Shown here piece by piece: positions 1 through 5,523 of a DNA stretch of 6,265 nt. A model generated the notes under the pieces. It did not search any database, had not been told where the DNA came from, and saw nothing but the letters and a program-made list of their open reading frames with translations. Position 1 is the first letter of the stretch; each line of letters starts with the position of its first letter. The DNA comes from Bacteroidota bacterium. Lineage in GTDB: Bacteria; Bacteroidota; Bacteroidia; Chitinophagales; Chitinophagaceae. The translations under genes and the position numbers were made by a program. Location: NCBI GenBank assembly GCA_023396345.1, contig JAEWWO010000062.1:1-6265 (forward strand), given 5' to 3'.

Positions 1-430
1 GGTCTATATCCGATACCAATGATAAAAGTGTTTTATAAAAAAAATGTCCATCAATATTTTGAAAGCCTATTCCAAAATTGCCACAAAAATTTTTAAAATC
101 ATCAAACCCTTGTAAATCGTTTAATAAAATCGGTTTTGCCAAATCTTTCCCAAAACCAAGAACCTCATAATATCCCTCATCATCTATTACATATTTATCT
201 ATTCTAAAATAACACCATAAGTAATATTCTTTTATCTCATTAGTTTTTCCGACAATTAGATAGCAATATTGACCTACCGATTTTGTTATTAGTTTTTTTC
301 TTGTAAAAAACCAACTTTGTTGGATTAATGAATCATCTAAATTTAACTCCTTTATGTTATCATTAAAGTTAACATTCTCTGAAGGATAATAACCTAATAT
401 ATCAGCATTATGATATTGAATATTATACAT
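1..430 (-). CDS. Unrecognised AT-rich gene, 3' end outside window
   Basis: This open frame runs from an ATG at 430-428 to the window edge, giving 143 codons with no stop, so its C-terminus is missing. An in-frame TAA lies four codons upstream of the ATG, which fixes the start region. The protein starts MYNIQYHNADILGYYPS. It has no signal peptide or membrane segment, so it is probably cytoplasmic. It is rich in Tyr, Phe, Asp and Asn and looks beta-rich, with stretches such as YCYLIVG (about 52-58) and YYLWCYFRID (about 65-74), then a likely helical segment LNDLQGFDDFKNF and a GNFGIGFQNIDG motif. I cannot assign a function. It vaguely resembles uncharacterised Bacteroidota proteins from variable genome regions, but that is an impression from memory. 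It starts 14 bp after the DUF4296 stop on the same strand, so it may be co-transcribed. GC is about 26% by hand count (112/430), far below its neighbour, which suggests horizontal acquisition. Confidence 0.75.
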   Translation of the reverse strand, partial: MYNIQYHNADILGYYPSENVNFNDNIKELNLDDSLIQQSWFFTRKKLITKSVGQYCYLIVGKTNEIKEYYLWCYFRIDKYVIDDEGYYEVLGFGKDLAKPILLNDLQGFDDFKNFCGNFGIGFQNIDGHFFYKTLLSLVSDID

Positions 431-444
431 TGTATATTTTTATT

Positions 445-1005
445 TTACACAGCTGCTTCTCTTATAACTTTTCTGATACTGTCTCTCAACGGTCGGGGTC
501 TGATGGTGGAATCTCTTCTTATAGAATCCAGCCGTATGCTGTCTTTTCTTAAACTATCCCGGCGCAGACTGTCTTTTCTGAATGCTTCCGGCTGATTGGC
601 AAGGTTTATAGAATCCTGCACGCGTCTTTTTTCCGCGTTGATGGAGTCCTGCACACGCACACGCTCCTGCACTTCGGTAAGCATTCTGTTTCCATAATTG
701 TAAATACTGTCGTACAGAGCTTTTTGCAGCTGCGGGTCTGACTGATAAAAACGTAAACTTTCTACAAACTTTTCCTGCGATACATTGTGATAGGCTAAAA
801 CCTTACTGTATTCTACAGTAAGCGAATCGGGAAAACTAAAAATAGAACCGCCGTTGTCGGTAATTTTTTTATCGGCAAACATCATTTCCCACATCATCAT
901 TTTCATTTCGTCCGGCTGAATATATTTGCGCGGCACCTTGGAGCAAGCCGCCACAAGTACCATAAACAATACACTCCAGCCAATGCGTTTAATTTTGTAA
1001 TTCAT
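445..1005 (-). CDS. DUF4296 domain-containing lipoprotein with charged repeat tail
   Basis: This is a 186-residue predicted lipoprotein of unknown function. Residues 1-20 form a signal peptide with basic residues followed by a hydrophobic core, ending in the lipobox LVAAC with Cys21 as the lipidation site. The mature start, with PRKYIQPDEMKMMMWEMMFADK (about 25-46, quoted loosely), matches the DUF4296 pattern of an 'iP+d+M...l.D+h.ae' helix. Residues 54-105 look like the rest of the domain, including YSKVLAYHNVSQEKFVESLRFYQ. From about residue 111 the protein becomes a highly charged tail: two RVQDSIN units at 117-123 and 128-134, then five RxDS pentads at 143-167. The tail is probably helical or disordered. 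The start codon lies 17 bp inside the end of the upstream DUF4835 gene, implying translational coupling. It is the last clearly native gene of the coaBC operon. Family assignment rests on motif recall; the envelope location is inferred from the lipobox. Confidence 0.85.
   Translation of the reverse strand: MNYKIKRIGWSVLFMVLVAACSKVPRKYIQPDEMKMMMWEMMFADKKITDNGGSIFSFPDSLTVEYSKVLAYHNVSQEKFVESLRFYQSDPQLQKALYDSIYNYGNRMLTEVQERVRVQDSINAEKRRVQDSINLANQPEAFRKDSLRRDSLRKDSIRLDSIRRDSTIRPRPLRDSIRKVIREAAV
505..579 (-). repeat. Five tandem Arg-x-Asp-Ser pentads in the DUF4296 tail
   Basis: Residues 143-167 of the DUF4296 lipoprotein read as five consecutive five-residue units: RKDSL, RRDSL, RKDSI, RLDSI, RRDST. 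Asp-Ser recurs exactly every five residues (145, 150, 155, 160, 165). A further RDSIR follows at 173-177, and two RVQDSIN units stand before it at 117-123 and 128-134. The period is exact in protein, but codons vary (for example AGA/CGC/CGG for Arg, AGT/AGC/TCT/TCC for Ser), so the repeat is kept at the protein level rather than being a fresh DNA duplication. Asp/Arg/Ser-rich tails of this sort occur in other Bacteroidota envelope proteins as I recall; no function is assigned. Confidence 0.85.
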
Positions 1006-1915
1006 TATATCTTTCTATATTTCCCGGATCAAGCAAAGTTAATATCTGATAAGCCTCTGTTTTAATATGCGCCATAGCATTTTTAAAAATCCCCGATAAT
1101 TCCTGTCCTCTGTTTTCTATAAAAAAAGGTATCACCATTGAAGAAGGATTATCTATATACACTTCTCTCAGCGTACGCAAAGACTCGAGCAAATTATTAG
1201 TAGCTGTACGGTTGTCGCTGTACATATTATCCATTCCTAAACGAAAGTAATTATATACAATCTGATTTATTTTTTCAAATCGTGGATTCGACAAATTATT
1301 TGCCAGCGCAAAACGTGTACGTTCGCCGTCAAACACTTGCCAGCCTTTAAGTGTATTACCCTGTGGTGCAGCATTTACAATATTCTGAGCGGTTGTAAAA
1401 AACGGCATTCCCGCATTCAGTTCAAAAGAGGCATAATGCATACCCAGAATAATATTTACCCAGTAAGTAAGTACAGAACTGAGATTTATTGTTAGCGGAT
1501 CGCCGCCCGCACTTCGTGTAACATCAATATCTAAACGCTGCGAAGGCAGATACTTAAACATAAACATATCGTCACGGAAATTCACTATCGGCGACTGGTA
1601 CATGGAGTTAAACACCGGACGCGCCGCCTGCACAATCAATGTAGCATCATATGTATTTTGATTGGTAACGCTTTTTAAAGTAATGGCAAAGTTGCACGAA
1701 ATTCTTTCCTGTGGCAGAAACACATCCTTTGTCCATTTTTTATTATTTAAAAATTCTGTGAGTTGATTCTGCATATTGCGTATAGCAGACTGGTCTGCCG
1801 AAGTTCCCAGTTGCTGCGCATTCACAATTACTTTAGCGTTCAGTTCCTGTGCCTGTAAAATATTCGTACAGAAAATTGTAATGAATAATAATATGGTTGA
1901 AAAAAGATATCTCAC
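989..1915 (-). CDS. porD: DUF4835 family protein, type IX secretion protein PorD
   Basis: This 308-residue exported protein belongs to the DUF4835 family, which databases now often name PorD and link to the type IX secretion system. Its biochemical role is not established, so the name shows family membership rather than proven function. A signal peptide covers residues 1-22 (hydrophobic core LFSTILLFITIF, cleavage probably after LQA). The mature protein begins QELNAKVIVNAQQL, the family's typical opening. Other family-like segments are the RPVFNSMYQSPIVNFRDD stretch, the helix region with SSVLTYWVNIILGMHYASFE, GWQVFDGERTRFALANNL, NPRFEKINQIVYNYFRLGMD, and the closing LLDPGNIERYNEL. The length is usual for the family. 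The start lies 8 bp after the coaBC stop, and the end overlaps the DUF4296 start by 17 bp. The coaBC-DUF4835 pairing is common in Bacteroidota and supports the call. There is no lipobox, so it is probably periplasmic or loosely bound to the outer membrane. Confidence 0.9.
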   Translation of the reverse strand: MRYLFSTILLFITIFCTNILQAQELNAKVIVNAQQLGTSADQSAIRNMQNQLTEFLNNKKWTKDVFLPQERISCNFAITLKSVTNQNTYDATLIVQAARPVFNSMYQSPIVNFRDDMFMFKYLPSQRLDIDVTRSAGGDPLTINLSSVLTYWVNIILGMHYASFELNAGMPFFTTAQNIVNAAPQGNTLKGWQVFDGERTRFALANNLSNPRFEKINQIVYNYFRLGMDNMYSDNRTATNNLLESLRTLREVYIDNPSSMVIPFFIENRGQELSGIFKNAMAHIKTEAYQILTLLDPGNIERYNELQN

Positions 1916-1923
1916 TAAAATAA

Positions 1924-3117
1924 TCAGCTTTTATCTAAATGTTGTATCAGTATATCTGTTATAAATCCCGCAATTTCTTTTTTGCTTGCCAGTGCTGAAG
2001 GATATTCATTTCCATTTTTATCAAACACCGTAACCTTATTAGTATCTTTTCCGAATCCTGCACCTTCGTCCTGCAATGAATTTAAAACGATGAAATCTGC
2101 ATTTTTATTTTTGAGTTTCTTTAATGCATTTTCTTTTTCGTTTTGCGTTTCCAGTGCAAAACCAACCAATAGCTGATGGGCAGATTTAATTTGTCCCAGT
2201 GATGCAAGAATATCTTTGGTCTTGTGCAGTTCAAGCGTAAAAGTGCTGTCGGTTTTCTTTATTTTTTCTGTTTCTTTAATAGCTGGTCTGTAGTCAGCCA
2301 CAGCAGCAGCCAGAATGGCTATATCCGTTCCCGGAAAATTTTTATGCACGGCTTCATACATTTCCTCTGCCGATGTTACATTTGTTATTTGTATATCTTT
2401 CTGAGAAGGTTTTACACCTCCCGGACCGCTGATGAATACTACTTCTGCGCCCTGCATATACAATGCTTCTACCAAGGCTGCGCCCATTTTTCCGGAAGAA
2501 TAATTGCCTATAAAACGTACCGGATCCAGTGCTTCATAAGTAGGACCGGAAGTAATTAGTACTTTTTTACCTAATAAATTTTTGTTTCTGAGCAAAGACT
2601 GCATATTGGCAAATATCGTTTCCGGTTCAGCCATTCTGCCCTGCCCTGTCAAACCGCTTGCCAGCTCACCATGTTCGGCATTCAACACATATACGCCATG
2701 CTCATTTAAGGTTCTCAGATTTTTTTGTGTGGTAAAATGATGCCACATATCTTCGTCCATAGCCGGCGCCACCATTACCTTACAGGTAGCAGACAGATAT
2801 ACAGCCAGTAAAAAATTATCGCATATACCATGAGCCATTTTTGCCAGCGTGTTGCAACTTAATGGTGCTATCACAAATAAATCAGCCCATCTGCCCAGCA
2901 TCACATGATTGCTCCAGGTGTTTTCTTCAAACATTTCAATCAGCACTTTGTTGCGCGACAAGGTACTTAACACGAGTGGCGAAACAAAGTTGGCTGTAGC
3001 AGGCGTCATCACTACCTTTACTTCGGCACCCGCTTTAATAAGTAAGCGCACCAGTTCCGGTATTTTGTAAGCTGCAATGCTGCCGGTGATGCCTATTAAA
3101 ATTTTTTTGCCCTGCAT
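1924..3117 (-). CDS. coaBC: Bifunctional phosphopantothenoylcysteine synthetase/decarboxylase CoaBC
   Basis: This cytoplasmic flavoprotein of coenzyme A synthesis joins phosphopantothenate to cysteine using CTP (CoaB half), then decarboxylates the product to phosphopantetheine using FMN (CoaC half). The 397-residue length is normal. The CoaC half (1 to about 180) opens with GITGSIAAYK (9-18), keeps the catalytic His71 in NHVMLGRWADL, and has PAMDEDMW at 118-125 and ASGLTGQGRM at 153-162. The CoaB half (about 184-397) has SGPTYEALDPVRFIGNYSSG with Asn205, AAAVADYRP at 270-278, the EKIKK lysines (285-288) and GFALET (319-324). Aligned to E. coli Dfp with a constant offset of four, the PxMNxxMW Asn125 is Asp121 here and the flap Cys158 is Ser154, while His75 is conserved. 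I believe other Bacteroidota share these changes, so the enzyme is probably active. It is the first gene after the 138-bp gap behind rpoZ and is followed 8 bp later by porD. Confidence 0.97.
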   Translation of the reverse strand: MQGKKILIGITGSIAAYKIPELVRLLIKAGAEVKVVMTPATANFVSPLVLSTLSRNKVLIEMFEENTWSNHVMLGRWADLFVIAPLSCNTLAKMAHGICDNFLLAVYLSATCKVMVAPAMDEDMWHHFTTQKNLRTLNEHGVYVLNAEHGELASGLTGQGRMAEPETIFANMQSLLRNKNLLGKKVLITSGPTYEALDPVRFIGNYSSGKMGAALVEALYMQGAEVVFISGPGGVKPSQKDIQITNVTSAEEMYEAVHKNFPGTDIAILAAAVADYRPAIKETEKIKKTDSTFTLELHKTKDILASLGQIKSAHQLLVGFALETQNEKENALKKLKNKNADFIVLNSLQDEGAGFGKDTNKVTVFDKNGNEYPSALASKKEIAGFITDILIQHLDKS

Positions 3118-3187
3118 GAGATATATTTAATCAATGTTTTTGAAGAAATAAAGATATACTTTCTTCTTTAAATCCTTAGCGTATGTA

Positions 3188-3226
3188 AATTACAAATGCC
3201 ATTCGCGTAAATATACAGGAATGGCA
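3188..3226 (-). terminator. Possible terminator or attenuator between rpoZ and coaBC
   Basis: An 8-bp perfect inverted repeat, TGCCATTC (3197-3204) and GAATGGCA (3219-3226), encloses a 14-base loop. Read on the minus strand it lies about 30 bases after the rpoZ stop and is followed by TTTGTAATTT, a broken T tract. It could end the bamD-rpoZ transcript or only reduce read-through into coaBC. The long loop and interrupted T run make it weaker than the hairpin at 5408-5440. I found no convincing TTTG/TAnnTTTG promoter for coaBC in the rest of the 138-bp gap (3118-3255), which favours partial read-through. Confidence 0.4.
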
Positions 3227-3255
3227 CTCACAATATGCAGATTGTTTTTATAATA

Positions 3256-3597
3256 TTATTTAAACAAATCTTCTTCTTCGCTGCGGAAATATACTTTATC
3301 TTCCAAAAACTCATAAGTAGCAACTATTGCCGGATTGGGCATTCTTTCGTAAGCTTTTGAAATTTCTATCTGCTCTTTGTTTTCATGAATTTCTTCCAGA
3401 CTGTCGGTATGGCTTGCAAATTCATCCAGTTTGGTGTGCAACTCTTCTTTGATAGCTACATTGATTTGCTGTGCACGTTTTCCGATGATTACAATAGATT
3501 CATACAGATTGCCTGTTCTTTCTTTAATTTCAAGCAGATTTTTGGTCTCTACTACACTTGGAATGTTCTGACCTATTTGTTTTCTTAATTTGCTCAT
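3256..3597 (-). CDS. rpoZ: DNA-directed RNA polymerase omega subunit (Bacteroidota type)
   Basis: This 113-residue protein is the small omega subunit, which helps fold and hold the beta-prime subunit in RNA polymerase. It has the Rpb6/omega signature near the N-terminus, RTGNLYESIVIIGKRAQQI (27-45), corresponding to the 'YE...II.KRA.QI' helix pair. The rest has the Bacteroidota form: a charged middle helix with EELHTKLDEFA and DSLEEIHENKEQIEISK, the conserved segment AYERMPNPAIVATYEFLEDK (82-101), and an acidic tail EEEDLF. It is longer and more divergent than proteobacterial omega, as expected in this phylum. The start codon overlaps the bamD stop as ATGA, so translation is probably coupled to bamD. 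There are no oddities. The neighbour order bamD-rpoZ-coaBC-DUF4835 is one I know from Bacteroidota and supports the call. Confidence 0.93.
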   Translation of the reverse strand: MSKLRKQIGQNIPSVVETKNLLEIKERTGNLYESIVIIGKRAQQINVAIKEELHTKLDEFASHTDSLEEIHENKEQIEISKAYERMPNPAIVATYEFLEDKVYFRSEEEDLFK

Positions 3598-4466
3598 ATT
3601 ACTGTATTGTTGGCTAATGATTTTAAATAGTTTAATTCTTTGTCAATATCTGTTTCAATATCGGCAATTTCTTTTTTGTATTTGGTATCAGGAAAACCTG
3701 ATTTGAAAAATTCTACTTCTTCTGTGGCTTTATTAAAACGTTCTGTCTGTAAATTCAGTAAGCTGTTTTTGGCATATCTGTAGGAGGCTAAAACCTGCTT
3801 GTATGCGTAATCTTCCACATTCTTAGAATCAGGATATTTTTCTATCAGTGAATTAAATGTTACCTGAGCAGCCAGATATTGTTCTCTGTCGAAATAAAGC
3901 TGTGCAGCGAGAAAATGTTTCTCTTCCAGTTTGCCATTTAACTCCGCCAGCAAATCAGCAGCTTCTTTTATGTGTGCGCCATTCGGGAAAGTAGCCATGT
4001 AAGCCTGCAATAAGGAAATAGCTTTTAATGTATTACCCTGATCAAGCTCTGCGCGCGGCGAGGCTTCTGCCAGAGATTTTCCTCTTAAAAAATAAGCTTC
4101 ATCAATATGCGGACCGGTTGGAAAGTTATCCATATATCCTTTGAAAGTCATTTCAGCCTCTACATAATCTCTCAGTAAATAAGAAGTCATGGCATATCTG
4201 TAAAAATGCTCTTCGTAGCGCGGCGTACCTTTCAGGAAAGTTTTTAATAACTCATCATATAACTGGTGCGCCTGATTTAGTCTTTTATTGCCCTGCGATT
4301 TTTTGCCGGACTTCACCAGTTGAGCACCGGACTCGTAATATTCATTTGCCTTCTTGAGTTTGTATTCGTTGTCCTTGCTTTTGAGTACCTTAGAAAATTC
4401 GGTGGAACAAGAAACAGCAAATACAGCAAAGTAGGCTATCAGTAAAAATGAAAACAGTCTTTTCAT
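3594..4466 (-). CDS. bamD: Outer membrane assembly lipoprotein BamD
   Basis: This 290-residue outer-membrane lipoprotein resembles BamD (YfiO), the TPR scaffold that works with BamA to insert beta-barrel proteins. The signal peptide ends at the lipobox FAVSC, with Cys20 as the lipidated residue. The mature protein is a chain of helical pairs with TPR character: about 34-78 (YKLKKANEYYESG...LYDELLKTF), 86-116 (FYRYAMTSYLLRDYVEAEM...), 121-161, 182-212 (AAQLYFDREQYLAAQ...) and 219-260. Repeats end in the loop type FPTGPHIDEA, FPNGAHIKEA, YPDSKNVEDY and FPDTKYKKEI, typical of the YfiO family. Length is normal for Bacteroidota. The start ATG is chosen because it gives a complete signal peptide. 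The gene leads the minus-strand cluster, has its own promoter (4544-4576) and a leader of about 70 bases, and is coupled to rpoZ by ATGA. It diverges from lolA, another outer-membrane biogenesis gene. Confidence 0.93.
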   Translation of the reverse strand: MKRLFSFLLIAYFAVFAVSCSTEFSKVLKSKDNEYKLKKANEYYESGAQLVKSGKKSQGNKRLNQAHQLYDELLKTFLKGTPRYEEHFYRYAMTSYLLRDYVEAEMTFKGYMDNFPTGPHIDEAYFLRGKSLAEASPRAELDQGNTLKAISLLQAYMATFPNGAHIKEAADLLAELNGKLEEKHFLAAQLYFDREQYLAAQVTFNSLIEKYPDSKNVEDYAYKQVLASYRYAKNSLLNLQTERFNKATEEVEFFKSGFPDTKYKKEIADIETDIDKELNYLKSLANNTVI

Positions 4467-4505
4467 TTGTCAATTTAAATTATATACTATTATTATTTCC
4501 TGAAT

Positions 4506-4532
4506 AAATGTAACCTAATAGCAGGTACATTT
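4506..4532 (-). other. Hairpin in the predicted bamD 5' leader
   Basis: AAATGTAACCT (4506-4516) pairs with AGGTACATTT (4523-4532), giving ten base pairs with one bulged base and a six-base loop. On the bamD transcript it would begin only a few bases after the predicted transcription start and end about 40 bases before the ATG. No T tract follows, so it is not an intrinsic terminator. A role in mRNA stability or control is only inference. Confidence 0.45.
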
Positions 4533-4543
4533 TATAAAGTGTA

Positions 4544-4576
4544 CAAAGGTAATATTATTTTTTGAATTGTAATAAA
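4544..4576 (-). promoter_or_regulatory. Probable bamD promoter (Bacteroidota type)
   Basis: On the minus strand TACCTTTG (4551-4544) matches the Bacteroidota -7 consensus TAnnTTTG exactly. Twenty-one bases upstream is TTTA (4576-4573), one base off the -33 consensus TTTG. The predicted start of transcription is near 4537-4540, giving a leader of about 70 bases before the bamD ATG at 4466. Confidence 0.65.
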
Positions 4577-4697
4577 ATGAATTCTACTACTCCGGCACAA
4601 CTATTTAACAAATATAAGTATACATCTTTTTCCAAAAACATAAAACTTGCATGAGTTTTGTTAAATAAACCCCGAAATTAAACACGCAATATTCTAA

Positions 4698-4729
4698 TTT
4701 GTCTTATACATGTAACAAAATTAATTTTG
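4698..4729 (+). promoter_or_regulatory. Probable lolA promoter (Bacteroidota type)
   Basis: TTTG at 4698-4701 and TAATTTTG at 4722-4729 match both elements of the Bacteroidota housekeeping promoter (TTTG, TAnnTTTG) exactly, with a 20-base spacer. Transcription would start near 4734-4737, about 30 bases before the ATG at 4768. This promoter is also the reason to reject any start codon upstream of 4768. Confidence 0.8.
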
Positions 4730-4767
4730 CAACCAACTTAAATACAGAATTTTTAAAATATATAAAT

Positions 4768-5385
4768 ATGAAGAAACTATTACTTATACTCGGAACATTG
4801 TTCATAAGCATAGCCCAACTACAGGCACAGAATGCACAGGATATTTTAAATAAAGCCAGTGCAAAAATTAAAAATGCAAAAGGTATTACGGCTAATTTTT
4901 CTTACTCTGTAAAAGATAAGAACAATAAAAGTCAGGGTTCCGGCAGTGGCGTTATGACACTGAAAGGAAACAAGTACTACATAAAACAAGGGGCTAACGA
5001 AATATTTTTTGATGGCAAGCAAGTGTGGAACTTTAACGGTTCAAACGAGGTACACATAAGCAGCGCAAGAGACAATGCAGATGTGCTGACTCCTGAAAAA
5101 ATTATCAATGCAGATTTTAAAAACGGATATACTTCCAAAGTTGTTTCCAGCAGTGGCAACAACTACACAGTAGAATTGGTGCCTACCGATAAAAGACAAA
5201 ACTTTACCAAAATAAATCTGGTGGTTTCTAAATCAACCAATCTGATTAGTTCAGCCAGTGTGGTAGATAAATCCGGTAATACAACTAAGATTACATTATC
5301 CAACATTAAAACCAATGTAAGTGTTCCAGATTCTAAATTCTTATTTGATGTAAGAAAACATCCGGGCATTGAAGTAATCGGCTAA
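4768..5385 (+). CDS. lolA: LolA-like outer membrane lipoprotein carrier protein
   Basis: This 205-residue periplasmic protein belongs to the LolA family, which carries lipoproteins from the inner to the outer membrane inside a hydrophobic half-barrel. The ATG at 4768 gives MKKLLLILGTLFISIAQLQA, a good signal peptide cleaved after Ala20. A longer frame from TTG at 4699 would bury this signal peptide and overlap the promoter. The mature part shows the expected order: helix AQDILNKASAKIKN, strand ITANFSYSV (40-48), FDGKQVWNFN (81-90, the 'dGk.vW.y' strand), LTPEKIINADF (107-117), and the closing PDSKFLFDVRKHPGIEVI (187-204), characteristic of Bacteroidota LolA-like proteins. Serine and lysine content is high, as is usual. 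It diverges from bamD and is followed 22 bases after its stop by a strong terminator, so it is monocistronic. Whether this copy is the main Lol chaperone or a paralogue cannot be told from the sequence. Confidence 0.92.
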   Translation: MKKLLLILGTLFISIAQLQAQNAQDILNKASAKIKNAKGITANFSYSVKDKNNKSQGSGSGVMTLKGNKYYIKQGANEIFFDGKQVWNFNGSNEVHISSARDNADVLTPEKIINADFKNGYTSKVVSSSGNNYTVELVPTDKRQNFTKINLVVSKSTNLISSASVVDKSGNTTKITLSNIKTNVSVPDSKFLFDVRKHPGIEVIG

Positions 5386-5407
5386 TCAACAATCAACATA
5401 TAATTGT

Positions 5408-5440
5408 AAGGAACGTATACACAAGTACGTTCCTTTTTTA
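5408..5440 (+). terminator. Intrinsic terminator of the lolA transcript
   Basis: A perfect 10-bp stem, AAGGAACGTA (5408-5417) with TACGTTCCTT (5426-5435), closes an 8-base loop. The right arm merges into a run of six T (5434-5439). It begins 23 bases after the lolA stop codon. As a stem it is symmetrical, but the T tract lies only on the plus-strand side, and there is no minus-strand gene here to end. Confidence 0.92.
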
Positions 5441-5459
5441 TGCTATACACTTATACTAT

Positions 5460-5493
5460 TTTCTCTATATTTCGGTAAGAAAGTTTACATTTG
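5460..5493 (+). promoter_or_regulatory. Probable promoter of the phosphotransferase gene
   Basis: TACATTTG (5486-5493) is an exact match to the Bacteroidota -7 element TAnnTTTG. The best -33 candidate is TTTC (5460-5463), one mismatch from TTTG, with a 22-base spacer. Transcription would start near 5500, about 25 bases before the ATG at 5524. The terminator just upstream makes an independent promoter necessary. Confidence 0.6.
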
Positions 5494-5523
5494 TACGATT
5501 AAGAACAGAAACGCCGAAACAGT

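Larger units (their letters stand above)
4467..4767. other. Divergent control region between bamD and the lolA-like gene
   Basis: This 301-bp AT-rich non-coding stretch separates two divergent genes. It holds a promoter facing each way (4544-4576 on the minus strand, 4698-4729 on the plus strand), a hairpin in the predicted bamD leader (4506-4532), and a small AAAACT/AGTTTT inverted repeat at 4642-4659 roughly midway between the two promoters. No further ORF with coding character is visible. A TTG-initiated extension of the lolA frame to 4699 overlaps the promoter and is not credible as coding. Confidence 0.8.

Noticed and set aside
410..595. Plus-strand open frame across the DUF4296 tail
   Set aside because: It is antisense to the repeat-rich end of a supported lipoprotein gene; its SRRRLSFL-like repeats are only the mirror of the RxDS codons.
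2224..2559. Plus-strand open frame of 111 codons inside coaBC
   Set aside because: It is antisense to well-conserved CoaB/CoaC coding sequence and has a Cys/Phe/Tyr-rich composition typical of shadow frames; no promoter or family resemblance.
2656..2757. CoaBC as a decayed or non-functional gene because of the Cys-to-Ser and Asn-to-Asp changes
   Set aside because: The frame is intact, all other FMN, CTP and substrate motifs are present, and the changes seem to be shared in the phylum as far as I recall.
3149..3156. TATCTTTA on the minus strand as a -7 element for coaBC
   Set aside because: One mismatch from TAnnTTTG and no TTTG-like -33 element at a 17-23 base spacing; nearest candidates are 12 and 28 bases away.
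4699..4767. N-terminal extension of the lolA frame starting at TTG 4699
   Set aside because: It would place 23 residues before a perfect signal peptide, and its start lies inside the predicted promoter's -33 element.
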